Origin: Bacteroidales bacterium
GTDB taxonomy: Bacteria > Bacteroidota > Bacteroidia > Bacteroidales > P3
Direction: 5' to 3'
NCBI GenBank assembly: GCA_009785425.1
Contig: WQWI01000002.1
Location: 1-64,000 of the forward strand
Length of the DNA: 64,000 bases
The translations under genes and the position numbers were made by a program. This document shows, piece by piece, positions 26,701-34,355 of the stretch; within the stretch, counting starts at the first letter, position 1; each line of letters begins with the position of its first letter. A model generated the notes under the pieces. It had not been told where the DNA came from. It searched no databases and was given only the letters and a program-made list of their open reading frames with translations.

Positions 26701-26815
26701 TAGCACACGTAGCCAAAACGTGAGAATGGACGTGTCGAATTTGCGAGCAGGCTCGTATATTCTCATCGTTACAGATGGTGCAAGCATTTCATCACAACAG
26801 ATCATTATACAGTAA
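23744..26815 (+). CDS. CBM48-GH13 alpha-amylase family enzyme with T9SS sorting domain
   Basis: 1023 residues. Signal peptide (1-19); an N-terminal beta domain (about 25-140, IIFDATQGNRALAGFTGNVF); an Ig-like domain (about 145-238, ITSPQPGQFFDPTDNVEFS); a CBM48/E-set domain (about 250-370); a GH13 barrel with D577 (GFRFDLSK), E623 (VILEHFAV) and D704 (ESHDEER); and a T9SS C-terminal domain (about 948-1023, SIFPNPAQDEIFVDFEAE). It should be secreted and attached to or released from the surface to cut starch outside. It begins 22 bases after its paralog, and the central parts are highly similar. The N-terminal domain may bind starch. Confidence 0.9.
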   Translation: MKQLFITVFSLLALSASAQLIRTYPEFFRETDTVRIIFDATQGNRALAGFTGNVFVHTGVITNTSTGPSDWQHVITGWGTNIPGRNQATRIGQDLYEFIITPSVREFYDVTNDTITVERIAILFRNASGSIVGRAEGGGDIFIDLFLGDFGMRITSPQPGQFFDPTDNVEFSVVTSSNADITFFLNGTEVTSATDVNALTHTYSTFSAERYEFVARAVCPTYGNFYDTLFLNIRSPRVYEPVPAGARDGINTNFPNPGDVTFVLRVPKRTSPQPTVQSPNTPQTYVLGRNSVHMIGDFNNWQPSSAYQLKGDTVRLAYWITLSGLDPDNLYRFQYLVDETQRITDPYTELILDPWNDHWINHYSQLHSGFDIFPDMPEFPTNYTTGLVATFQINRPEFQWSPEALAFVRPVQQDLIIYELLIRDFMMFPSYDRIIEHKFQHLIDLGINAIKILPNMEFDGNNSWGYNPNHMFAVDKAYGTAESFKRFIDKAHSHGIAIILDIVLNHQTGSSPLTQLFWDSQNNRPCADHNPWFHPEATHPWNVFYQMNHRSKHTVYFSERVAEFWMREFRVDGFRFDLSKAFTFLGPNNDPAMSAHNPVRIQYWNNFADFMWNIDSTFYVILEHFAVNTEERDLANHGLSEGRPGMMIWGNMNHAYSQLAMGWASGSSLDWAFAKEGRRNAAGNFTGNRGWGAHNLIVYAESHDEERVSTRVGGFVNAAGTRIHAGYGNRTADGSYSTRYRQAERKALVAAFMIPLPGPTMIWQFGEFAFDGPLNICYSPSHLGGSGIGTFPANQSGLGGGAGNCRTGRSPLLWHYLERESNRFTFYVFSGLINMRLNHPAFTDQRDFFYQTAGGNTHLQRWIIAESMVPDSSVVIVGNFDTIQREFTIPGIPANGVWHSVFTTDEVTVTNNTLNITLPPGGYRVFTRSEGWINENATSVVGFERAEIPMSIFPNPAQDEIFVDFEAEGQREIQIFNLSGQLMQTISTRSQNVRMDVSNLRAGSYILIVTDGASISSQQIIIQ

Positions 26816-26824
26816 GGTATAGAC

Positions 26825-26893
26825 AGACTTCGCTCAGCCACCGCACTTCGACAGGCTCAGTGCCCGGCGGTCGTTGAGCGAAGTCGAAACGCC
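26825..26893. repeat. Palindromic repeat after the T9SS amylase
   Basis: acttcgctcagccaccgcac at the left and gtcgttgagcgaagtcg at the right form arms around cgacaggctcagtgcccgg. The gagcgaagtcg core is shared with other repeats in the window. It lies inside the presumed amylase-permease transcript. Confidence 0.75.
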
Positions 26894-26917
26894 CGCAACT
26901 CATAACACACAAACACT

Positions 26918-28267
26918 ATGAACACAATTCAAAAACCAAATCTACCCCTCAAGCAACTTTGGGCTTTAAGTTTCGGATTCTTCGGCGTACAAATCGCATT
27001 TGCTTTGCAAACGTCAAACGTCAGTAGAATTTTCGCCACATTAGGTGCAGATCCTCATACGCTCAGTTATTTTTGGATCGTACCTCCGCTAACCGGATTG
27101 CTTGTACAGCCCATCGTTGGTATGCTTAGCGACCGCACTTGGACCAAGTGGGGAAGGCGTATCCCCTACTTGATTATCGGTACACTTGTTACCGCTTTGC
27201 TTTTGATTATTCTACCCAATTCCGGAGCACTTGGTTTAGCTGTCGGCACTGCGATGATTTTCGCTGCAACGTGTTTGGTATTGTTCGGTGTTTCGACAGA
27301 TATGGCACTACAGCCGTTTAGAATGCTCGTTGGCGATATGGTTAACGAAAAGCAAAAAAGTTTGGCTTTTTCGATACAAAGTTTTTTGTGCAATGGAGGA
27401 AATATCCTTGCGTATCTTTTGCCGATTGCACTTGTAACCTGGGGCGTTTCCAACGTTGCTCCGGTGGGGATGATTCCCGATTCAGTCAAATGGACATTCT
27501 ATATTGGTGCGGCATTGCTCATCTTGTGTGTTGCCGTTACTGTATTTCGAACGAAAGAATTACCTCCGGCTGAGTATGCAAAATACAACGCCATTGACGA
27601 AAGCAAGGTAAGAGAAGAAAAGGTCAATATCTTTGAGTTGCTGAAAAAAGTACCGAACGTCTTTTGGACTGTAGGTCTTGTACAATTTTTCTGTTGGGCG
27701 GCTTTCCTATACATGTGGACTTACACAACAGGTGCTATTGCAGGCTCCGTTTGGGGTACAACCGATGCAAGCAGTGCACTGTTTCAGAGTGCCGGTAATT
27801 GGGTTGGTGTACTTTTTGCTGCACAAGCGATTGGCGGTGTACTTTGGGCAATGGTTATTCCAAAATTCAAAGACATCAAAATGGCGTATGTGGCGAGTCT
27901 TGGGATTGGTGCAATCGGGTTCATTCTCACAAGATTTATCGGACCGGAAGTTAGTATTTTAGGTATGACAATGTCGGGTCAATTTGCGTTACTTTTCCCA
28001 TTTTTTTTAGTGGGTTTCGCTTGGGCGGGAATGCTCTCAATTCCGTTTACATTATTGACAAACGCCTTGCAAGGCACAAGCCGAATGGGAACCTATTTAG
28101 GATTGTTTAACGGAACGATTTGTATTCCGCAAATCGTTGCAGCAGTTGCCGGAGGCGGATTACTCCTTTTGGTAGGCGGTAATCAGTCGAATATGCTTGT
28201 CATTTCAGGTATTTTATTGATACTTGGTGCGATTGCGGTGCATTTTATCAAGGTTGAAAAGAAATAA
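26918..28267 (+). CDS. MFS/SLC45-like maltose (maltodextrin) permease
   Basis: 449 residues with about twelve membrane segments. The N-terminal PNLPLKQLWALSFGFFGVQI and the motif VGMLSDRTWTKWGRRIPYLI are characteristic of the sucrose/maltose-type MFS branch found in Bacteroidetes starch loci. It would carry maltose or small maltodextrins across the inner membrane toward cytoplasmic MalQ. It sits between the two CBM48-GH13 genes and a GH13 lipoprotein gene, with repeats on both sides. Confidence 0.87.
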   Translation: MNTIQKPNLPLKQLWALSFGFFGVQIAFALQTSNVSRIFATLGADPHTLSYFWIVPPLTGLLVQPIVGMLSDRTWTKWGRRIPYLIIGTLVTALLLIILPNSGALGLAVGTAMIFAATCLVLFGVSTDMALQPFRMLVGDMVNEKQKSLAFSIQSFLCNGGNILAYLLPIALVTWGVSNVAPVGMIPDSVKWTFYIGAALLILCVAVTVFRTKELPPAEYAKYNAIDESKVREEKVNIFELLKKVPNVFWTVGLVQFFCWAAFLYMWTYTTGAIAGSVWGTTDASSALFQSAGNWVGVLFAAQAIGGVLWAMVIPKFKDIKMAYVASLGIGAIGFILTRFIGPEVSILGMTMSGQFALLFPFFLVGFAWAGMLSIPFTLLTNALQGTSRMGTYLGLFNGTICIPQIVAAVAGGGLLLLVGGNQSNMLVISGILLILGAIAVHFIKVEKK

Positions 28268-28278
28268 AAACAAAATCT

Positions 28279-28306
28279 GTAGGGGCGAGGCATGCCTCGC
28301 CCCTAC
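28279..28306. repeat. Perfect 28-base palindrome (gtaggggcg family)
   Basis: gtaggggcgaggca followed directly by its exact complement. Near-identical units occur at 34305-34336 and 54225-54251, and a half-degraded one inside purD (62782-62805). Confidence 0.9.
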
Positions 28307-28325
28307 CATATTTAAATCAAAAATC

Positions 28326-30656
28326 ATGAAAAAAAATCTCATTATTGTTGTTTGTGCCGCCTTGCTTCTCGCTGCTTGCGGTCGTTCTGTAAATCCGATA
28401 AGTTCGGAAATTGCACCAATGTTAAGTAGTGGATTAGCATCCCCTATTCATCTTAGTCCGATAGAAACCGTTGTGTTTATCAACGACTATATAATGCCGC
28501 AATTTGAAGTTACTGCCGCAGAAGCCATCGGTCACGACATTAGAGTCGACCAAGAAAATCGTTTGCTTCATATCACAAGAAGACCCGAAACTACATCAAA
28601 ATTAGCCGAATTAAGGCTAACGGTAGAAGGTCAAATTTTGTCTATTCTGATGATTGCAAGCGACAGCGAATATGTAACGTTCCGTATCCCCGATAACCGC
28701 TATCGCTCGTTGAGAATCAAAGGCGAATTCAACGATTGGAACGAAAATTTGGCAGTTGCCGAACTCATCGACGGTTATTGGACCGTAACTATCGAAGTTC
28801 CACACGGTGTGTTTCAATACTGCCTCGTGGTTAACGGCGCAGATATGCCAAATCCACACAACCCTATAATTGTTAGCAACGGTATGGGTGGATTTAACTC
28901 TCTTTTAACTGTAGGCGATTTGTACGGAACACCACCGAGTTTGTTCACCGTCTCAGGAGGTCGTCAGGTGACGATTTACGTGGAAAATCAACACGAAGAA
29001 CTTTTTGTATTTTGGCAAAATGTGCGTTTGGACGACCGTTTCATCAGAACGCATAACGATGGACGCGTGACTATCGCTGTTCCTCGCAATGCAAGAAGTA
29101 TGGAGCGTTCGTTTATTCGCGTTTTCACGTATAACTATGCCGGCAAGTCGAACGATGTTTTGGTTCCGTTGCAACGTGGTCGAGTCATTCAGAACGCTGA
29201 TCAATTGGTGCGTTCGGATTGGCATCGTATGATTATGTATATGTTGATGGTTGACCGTTTTAAGGATGGTGACCCGAGCAATAATCGTCCGTTGAATATT
29301 CCGGAAGTACACCCCATGGCCGATTGGTTTGGTGGAGACTTTGTTGGTATTACGAAAAAAATCGAGAGTGGTTATTTCCAAAGATTGGGAATGAACACGC
29401 TTTGGATTTCTCCAATCACGATGAACCCTCCGGGAGCTTGGGGCTTGCACGAAGAAGCAGACAAGGGTGTAAGAAGTAAATTTACAGGTTATCACGGTTA
29501 TTGGCCGATTTATATGACGGTTGTTGATCCTCGTTTTGGAACGGAAGAGGAGTTACGCACGCTTTTGCGTACGGCTCACGCCAACAATATGAACGTGCTT
29601 TTGGACTACGCAGCCAACCATTTGCACCAAGACAGTCCGTTTGTTCAAGGTCGTGAAAGTTGGTTTACACCACTTTATTTGCCGGACGGAAGACGAAATA
29701 TCGGTTATTGGGACGAGCATCGTTTGACGACTTGGTTTGATTATTTTTTGCCAAAGTTTGATTTTGAGCAAGAAGTTGTTTCGGAAGGTCTTGCGGATTC
29801 ATTGATGTTTTGGGTAGAGCAGTTTGATTTTGACGGCTTCCGTCACGATGCAACCAAGCATATTCACGATCGTTTCTGGCGTACGGTTACGTTGAGAATG
29901 AAACAACGTATGGATCGTCCGATTTTCCAAATTGGTGAAACTTACGGAAGTCCGCAATTGATTAGAAGCTATGTTGGTAGCGGTATGTTAGATGGCCAAT
30001 TCGACTTTAACCTTTTCGATGCGATTGTTAATGCGTTGATTGATCCAAACGGCTCGTTTGTCAATGTAAACCGAACAATGATGCAAAGTTTGAGAGTTCA
30101 CGGTTTCCACAACCTTATGGGTATCGTCACCGGAAACCACGATAAAGGGCGTTTCATTTCTTACGCGGGCGGTTGCTTGCGCAGAGGCGAGGATTCTAAG
30201 CGGGCAGGATGGACACGCGAAATTACGGTTGGAGATGCCGAAATTGCATTCCCAAAATTGAGGCTTTTGCAAACCTTTATTCTCACTGTTCCCGGAATTC
30301 CGGTTATCTATCAAGGCGATGAGTTCGGACAGCCCGGCGGAGACGATCCGGATAATCGTCGTTGGATGCAATTCGACGGGTTGAACGAAGACGAACTCAA
30401 AACACGTAGAAATGTCGAAACACTCGCACATTTACGCACAAATTCTATGCCGTTGATCTTTGGAAAATATGTTCCGCTCGTTGTTGAAGATGATGTGCTT
30501 GTGTTTGGCAGATTTTATTTCGGCGAAGGCGTTATTGTTGGTTTGAACAAATCTAGAGTAAACCGAACCGTAGAGTTTACGCTGCCTTCGGCTTTTGGCG
30601 GACGCACACAAACACTGACAATTCCGGCCATGGATCATGCAATAGAAAAATTGTAG
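28326..30656 (+). CDS. GH13 lipoprotein (amylase/cyclomaltodextrinase-like)
   Basis: 776 residues from the ATG at 28326, where a lipoprotein signal ends LLAAC (Cys near 19). Two or three N-terminal beta domains follow: about 30-105, about 110-200 with RIKGEFNDWNENL (E-set or CBM-like), and about 205-300. The GH13 barrel begins near 305 (WHRMIMYMLMVDRFKDGDP). Catalytic residues are D508 (GFRHDATK), E538 (QIGETYGS) and D606 (TGNHDKGR). The acylated N-terminus and position suggest a SusG-like cell-surface amylase, but topology is inferred. The ORF track start at 28224 overlaps the permease gene and is rejected. Confidence 0.87.
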   Translation: MKKNLIIVVCAALLLAACGRSVNPISSEIAPMLSSGLASPIHLSPIETVVFINDYIMPQFEVTAAEAIGHDIRVDQENRLLHITRRPETTSKLAELRLTVEGQILSILMIASDSEYVTFRIPDNRYRSLRIKGEFNDWNENLAVAELIDGYWTVTIEVPHGVFQYCLVVNGADMPNPHNPIIVSNGMGGFNSLLTVGDLYGTPPSLFTVSGGRQVTIYVENQHEELFVFWQNVRLDDRFIRTHNDGRVTIAVPRNARSMERSFIRVFTYNYAGKSNDVLVPLQRGRVIQNADQLVRSDWHRMIMYMLMVDRFKDGDPSNNRPLNIPEVHPMADWFGGDFVGITKKIESGYFQRLGMNTLWISPITMNPPGAWGLHEEADKGVRSKFTGYHGYWPIYMTVVDPRFGTEEELRTLLRTAHANNMNVLLDYAANHLHQDSPFVQGRESWFTPLYLPDGRRNIGYWDEHRLTTWFDYFLPKFDFEQEVVSEGLADSLMFWVEQFDFDGFRHDATKHIHDRFWRTVTLRMKQRMDRPIFQIGETYGSPQLIRSYVGSGMLDGQFDFNLFDAIVNALIDPNGSFVNVNRTMMQSLRVHGFHNLMGIVTGNHDKGRFISYAGGCLRRGEDSKRAGWTREITVGDAEIAFPKLRLLQTFILTVPGIPVIYQGDEFGQPGGDDPDNRRWMQFDGLNEDELKTRRNVETLAHLRTNSMPLIFGKYVPLVVEDDVLVFGRFYFGEGVIVGLNKSRVNRTVEFTLPSAFGGRTQTLTIPAMDHAIEKL

Positions 30657-30707
30657 GGCAGAGTACCACTTGCAGCATTTTTTCAAAAAAAACAAAAACA
30701 TACAGCT

Positions 30708-32798
30708 GTGAAAATAATTTTTCATATCAACTACAGAACCGAATTCGGTCAGACTTTAAAAATCGTTGGAGACCACGCCAAATTGGGGAAAAACGGCCTT
30801 GTAAAGGCTCCATATATGTTCCACACCGGTGACGGAAACTGGACATTGACCATAGATTTACCGAAAACCACAAAACCATTCGCTTACCGCTATGTTGTGA
30901 TTGACGAACGCACCGGAGCAGATTGGAGCGAGTTGTATTACCCCGACAGAGTTTTAACCTTGGATAAAAATCAAGACGACATGCAGATTTTTGACCAATG
31001 GAGAATGCCGTTTCGTGGCTCGGGAGTTGCCATTCCCGTGTTTTCAATCCGAACAGAAAAAGGGTTAGGTGTAGGTGAATTTTCAGACATCAAAATTCTT
31101 GCCGATTGGGCGGAAGTGTGCGGTTTGAAGCTCATTCAAATCCTTCCGGTGAACGATACTACGCGAAATTTTACGTGGACAGATTCGTATCCATACAATG
31201 CAATCTCTGTGTTTGCTTTGCATCCGATGTATTTGAATATCGAGGGTATGGGGAAATTCACGAAAAAAGAATTGTCCGAATATCAAGACCTTTGCAAAAA
31301 ATTGAACACTTTGCCGGCAATAGATTACGATGCCGTGATGGACGCAAAATGGAAATATATTCGCCATTTCTTCAAAAAAGATGCGGAAAAAACATTTGAA
31401 ACCAAAGGCTACAAAGATTTTTTCAAGAAAAATGCCGACTGGTTGGTACCTTACGCTGCATTTTGTGCCTTGCGTGACCGATACAAAACGCCGGATTTTC
31501 CAAAATGGAAAGAATTTTCGACGTATGACGAAAAGGCTGTAAACGCTCATTTTAGAAAGCATTTCGACGAAGTTTCGCTTCATTATTTTGTGCAATATCA
31601 TTTACATGTTCAACTTTCAGAAGCCTCCAAATATGCTTTAGATAAAGGTATTCGTGTGAAAGGGGACATCCCGATCGGCGTATATCGTTACAGTGTAGAT
31701 ACTTGGACTGAGCCGCATTTGTATCACATGAATTGTCAAGTTGGAGCACCACCCGATGCATTCTCTACAACCGGTCAGATCTGGGGTTTCCCTGCATACA
31801 ACTGGGACGAAATGGCAAAAGACAATTACGCATGGTGGACTCGCAGGCTGAAAAAAATGGAGGACTATTTCCAAGTTTTCAGAATTGATCACATTTTGGG
31901 ATTTTTTCGTATTTTCCAAATGCCGCTAAATGTAAAGGACGGGCTTTTGGGTGTTTTCTCCCCTGCCCTGCCGTTTTCTGTTGAGGAGTTAAACCATCGC
32001 GGTATGTGGCTCGATTACGATCGTTTGTGTAAGCCTTACATTGATGGAGACGTAAATGAAGTTCTTTTTATCGAAGACACAGCACAGAAAGATCATTTTC
32101 ATCCGAGAATTACGTTTCATTCAACCCGCTCGTATCAGGACTTAGACGATCACTCAAAGCATGTTTTGAATGAAATCTACAACGACTACTTTTATCGTCG
32201 TCACAATCGGTTTTGGCATGACATCGGACTAAAAAAACTGCGTAGTTTGAAAGATTCGACCACCATGTTAGTTTGCGGTGAAGACCTTGGAATGGTGCCG
32301 GATTGCGTGCCAGGTGTGATGAGCGAGTTGAAAATCCCAAGTCTAATTATCCAGCGCATGCCGAACGATCCGAAGGTGAAATTTGCCGATTTGGCACATA
32401 CTCCTTATCTCAGCGTTTGCAGTCCGAGTAGTCATGACATGAGTGGAATTCGCGGTTGGTGGGAAGAAAGCATAGATACCTCGAGAGATTTTTACTACAA
32501 TGAGTTGAAACAGCACGGCGAATGTCCGATGTTTTGTGAACCTTGGATTGCACAACTTATCATTGAGCAACACCTGAATTCACCAAGCCTTTGGGCGGTT
32601 TTCCCGATCCAAGACCTTTTGGCAATGAACAGAGAATTACGTTTCTACGATCCACAAGCAGAGCAAATCAACATACCTGCTAACAATGACAAACATTACT
32701 GGCGTTACAGATTTCACCACACCATCGAAGACATGATGAAGTTTGACGAATTCAATCAAAAAATTGCCGGTTTGGTCAAAAAATCGGGGCGTTTCTAA
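30708..32798 (+). CDS. malQ: 4-alpha-glucanotransferase (amylomaltase, GH77) with one CBM20
   Basis: 696 residues, starting at GTG 30708; no in-frame ATG precedes the conserved start KIIFHINYRTEFGQTLKIVG. One CBM20 starch-binding domain (about 1-100) is followed by GH77 (about 105-690). Catalytic residues are D394 (VFRIDHILGFFRIF), E525 (VCGEDLGMVPD) and D577 (SSHDMSGIR). The enzyme transfers maltosyl chains between maltodextrins and releases glucose in the cytoplasm; no signal peptide is seen. Bacteroidetes MalQ proteins often have two CBM20 copies and about 890 residues, so this copy is short at the N-terminus. Confidence 0.93.
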   Translation: MKIIFHINYRTEFGQTLKIVGDHAKLGKNGLVKAPYMFHTGDGNWTLTIDLPKTTKPFAYRYVVIDERTGADWSELYYPDRVLTLDKNQDDMQIFDQWRMPFRGSGVAIPVFSIRTEKGLGVGEFSDIKILADWAEVCGLKLIQILPVNDTTRNFTWTDSYPYNAISVFALHPMYLNIEGMGKFTKKELSEYQDLCKKLNTLPAIDYDAVMDAKWKYIRHFFKKDAEKTFETKGYKDFFKKNADWLVPYAAFCALRDRYKTPDFPKWKEFSTYDEKAVNAHFRKHFDEVSLHYFVQYHLHVQLSEASKYALDKGIRVKGDIPIGVYRYSVDTWTEPHLYHMNCQVGAPPDAFSTTGQIWGFPAYNWDEMAKDNYAWWTRRLKKMEDYFQVFRIDHILGFFRIFQMPLNVKDGLLGVFSPALPFSVEELNHRGMWLDYDRLCKPYIDGDVNEVLFIEDTAQKDHFHPRITFHSTRSYQDLDDHSKHVLNEIYNDYFYRRHNRFWHDIGLKKLRSLKDSTTMLVCGEDLGMVPDCVPGVMSELKIPSLIIQRMPNDPKVKFADLAHTPYLSVCSPSSHDMSGIRGWWEESIDTSRDFYYNELKQHGECPMFCEPWIAQLIIEQHLNSPSLWAVFPIQDLLAMNRELRFYDPQAEQINIPANNDKHYWRYRFHHTIEDMMKFDEFNQKIAGLVKKSGRF

Positions 32799-32806
32799 GC
32801 ATTTCC

Positions 32807-32838
32807 TTTGCTTTTCTCGATTATTTTGCTTATCTTTG
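32807..32838 (+). promoter_or_regulatory. Internal promoter before the tandem GH13 lipoproteins
   Basis: TTTG at 32807-32810, 20 bases, TATCTTTG at 32831-32838. It begins nine bases after the malQ stop codon and is a full consensus match, so the tandem amylase genes can be transcribed separately from the upstream operon. Confidence 0.85.
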
Positions 32839-32888
32839 TACCATTGGACATGAAACAAAATCAAACAAAAATTAAAACCATATCAACG

Positions 32889-34301
32889 ATGAAAAAATTA
32901 TTTTCTACACTTCTCGCAGCCGGATTTGCTGCATTTCTATTCGTTAGTTGCTGCAACAACGTTCAGCAACCTTGGAATCCAACGACTCCTGAGTGGGCAA
33001 AAAAATCAACAATTTACGAAGTAAACATTCGTCAATTTACGCCGGAAGGCACGTTTGCCGCTTTCAGAGAGCATCTACCGAGACTTCAAGCACTTGGTGC
33101 GGATATCCTTTGGTTTATGCCGATTCACCCTATTGGCGTAAAAAATCGAAAAGGCACGCTTGGAAGTTATTATTCTGTTCAGTGCTTTCGCAAAATCAAT
33201 CCGGAATTTGGAACAGAAGAGGAATTTAAGGATTTAGTTAGAGAAATTCACCGTTTAGGCATGAGAATTATTTTGGATTTCGTGCCGAATCATACTGCTC
33301 CCGACCATCGCTGGGTTACCGAAAATCCGGAGTGGTACATTTGGAGAGAAGACGGAACGCTTTATTACAAGCACGATTGGTACGATATTGCTCAACTGAA
33401 CTGGCAAAATCCGGAAGTTGCAGACGCAATTCTTGCTGATATGTTATTCCAAATCAGAGAGTGGAACATTGACGGTTTCCGCCAAGATGTAGCAGGTTAT
33501 GTTCCTGTTCAGTTTTGGGAGAGAGCACGTAGAGAGTTCGATGCAATCAGACCAACATTCCACCTTGCAGAGGACGAGAATTTCAGTGTTTTTCTTCACA
33601 GAGCATTTGATGCTAACTATACGTGGCATTTGAGCAACACGCTCATGAACCGTATCGCACAAGGACGCCCCGGTTACGATGTGAACAGCATCATGAGATG
33701 GCACCACGAAGATATCCGTCGCGTACCACGCAGAGCATTCCGTATGATGTTTACATCTAACCACGACGAAAACTCATGGGCAGGTACGGAGTTTGACCGT
33801 ATGGGTGATGCTAAAGCGACAATGGCTGTATTGACATTTACGTTTGAAAACAGTTTTCCGTTGATTTACAACGGACAAGAAGCCGGTCACAACAGAATGT
33901 TGGAGTTTTTCGAGAACGATTCGATTGATTGGGATGGTCCTCGTGCTGCTGACTGGACTGACTTCTACACAACGCTTGTTGCGATGAAGAGAAACAATGA
34001 GGCTCTTTGGAATGGTGAGTGGGGTGCACGTATGGTGCGTGTCAACACGAACGAACAAGAGAGAGTTCTGGCGTTTACCCGTGAGAAAAACGGAAACAGA
34101 GTTTTCACTATTCTCAATATGTCGGATCGCCCTGTAACATTCACGTTTGAAGGCGATCGCTTTGTTGGGCAATACACGGAAGTTATCAGAGGAACCGGAA
34201 ACTATTTCACAACAAACTCAGATAACAGAGTAACATTCACAGCTAATCAAACGATGTCTATGGATGCTTGGTCGTACCAAGTACTTGTTATGAATTTTTA
34301 A
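32889..34301 (+). CDS. GH13 alpha-amylase lipoprotein, copy 1
   Basis: 470 residues from the ATG at 32889, where the lipobox reads FLFVSC. A compact GH13 enzyme without accessory domains: D200 (GFRQDVAGY), E228 (HLAEDENF) and D293 (TSNHDENSW) are the catalytic residues, and a short C-terminal beta domain ends SYQVLVMNF. The ORF track version from 32808 runs through the promoter. The next gene is a close paralog, so this is a recent tandem duplication. Substrate is probably maltooligosaccharides; whether the protein faces the periplasm or the surface is not visible. Confidence 0.87.
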   Translation: MKKLFSTLLAAGFAAFLFVSCCNNVQQPWNPTTPEWAKKSTIYEVNIRQFTPEGTFAAFREHLPRLQALGADILWFMPIHPIGVKNRKGTLGSYYSVQCFRKINPEFGTEEEFKDLVREIHRLGMRIILDFVPNHTAPDHRWVTENPEWYIWREDGTLYYKHDWYDIAQLNWQNPEVADAILADMLFQIREWNIDGFRQDVAGYVPVQFWERARREFDAIRPTFHLAEDENFSVFLHRAFDANYTWHLSNTLMNRIAQGRPGYDVNSIMRWHHEDIRRVPRRAFRMMFTSNHDENSWAGTEFDRMGDAKATMAVLTFTFENSFPLIYNGQEAGHNRMLEFFENDSIDWDGPRAADWTDFYTTLVAMKRNNEALWNGEWGARMVRVNTNEQERVLAFTREKNGNRVFTILNMSDRPVTFTFEGDRFVGQYTEVIRGTGNYFTTNSDNRVTFTANQTMSMDAWSYQVLVMNF

Positions 34302-34304
34302 ATC

Positions 34305-34336
34305 TTGTAGGGGCGACGCCTGCGTCGCCCCTACAA
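34305..34336. repeat. Palindrome between the tandem amylase genes
   Basis: ttgtaggggcgacgc (34305-34319), ct, and its exact complement (34322-34336). It belongs to the gtaggggcg family. Confidence 0.88.
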
Positions 34337-34355
34337 TTTAATATCACATCATATA

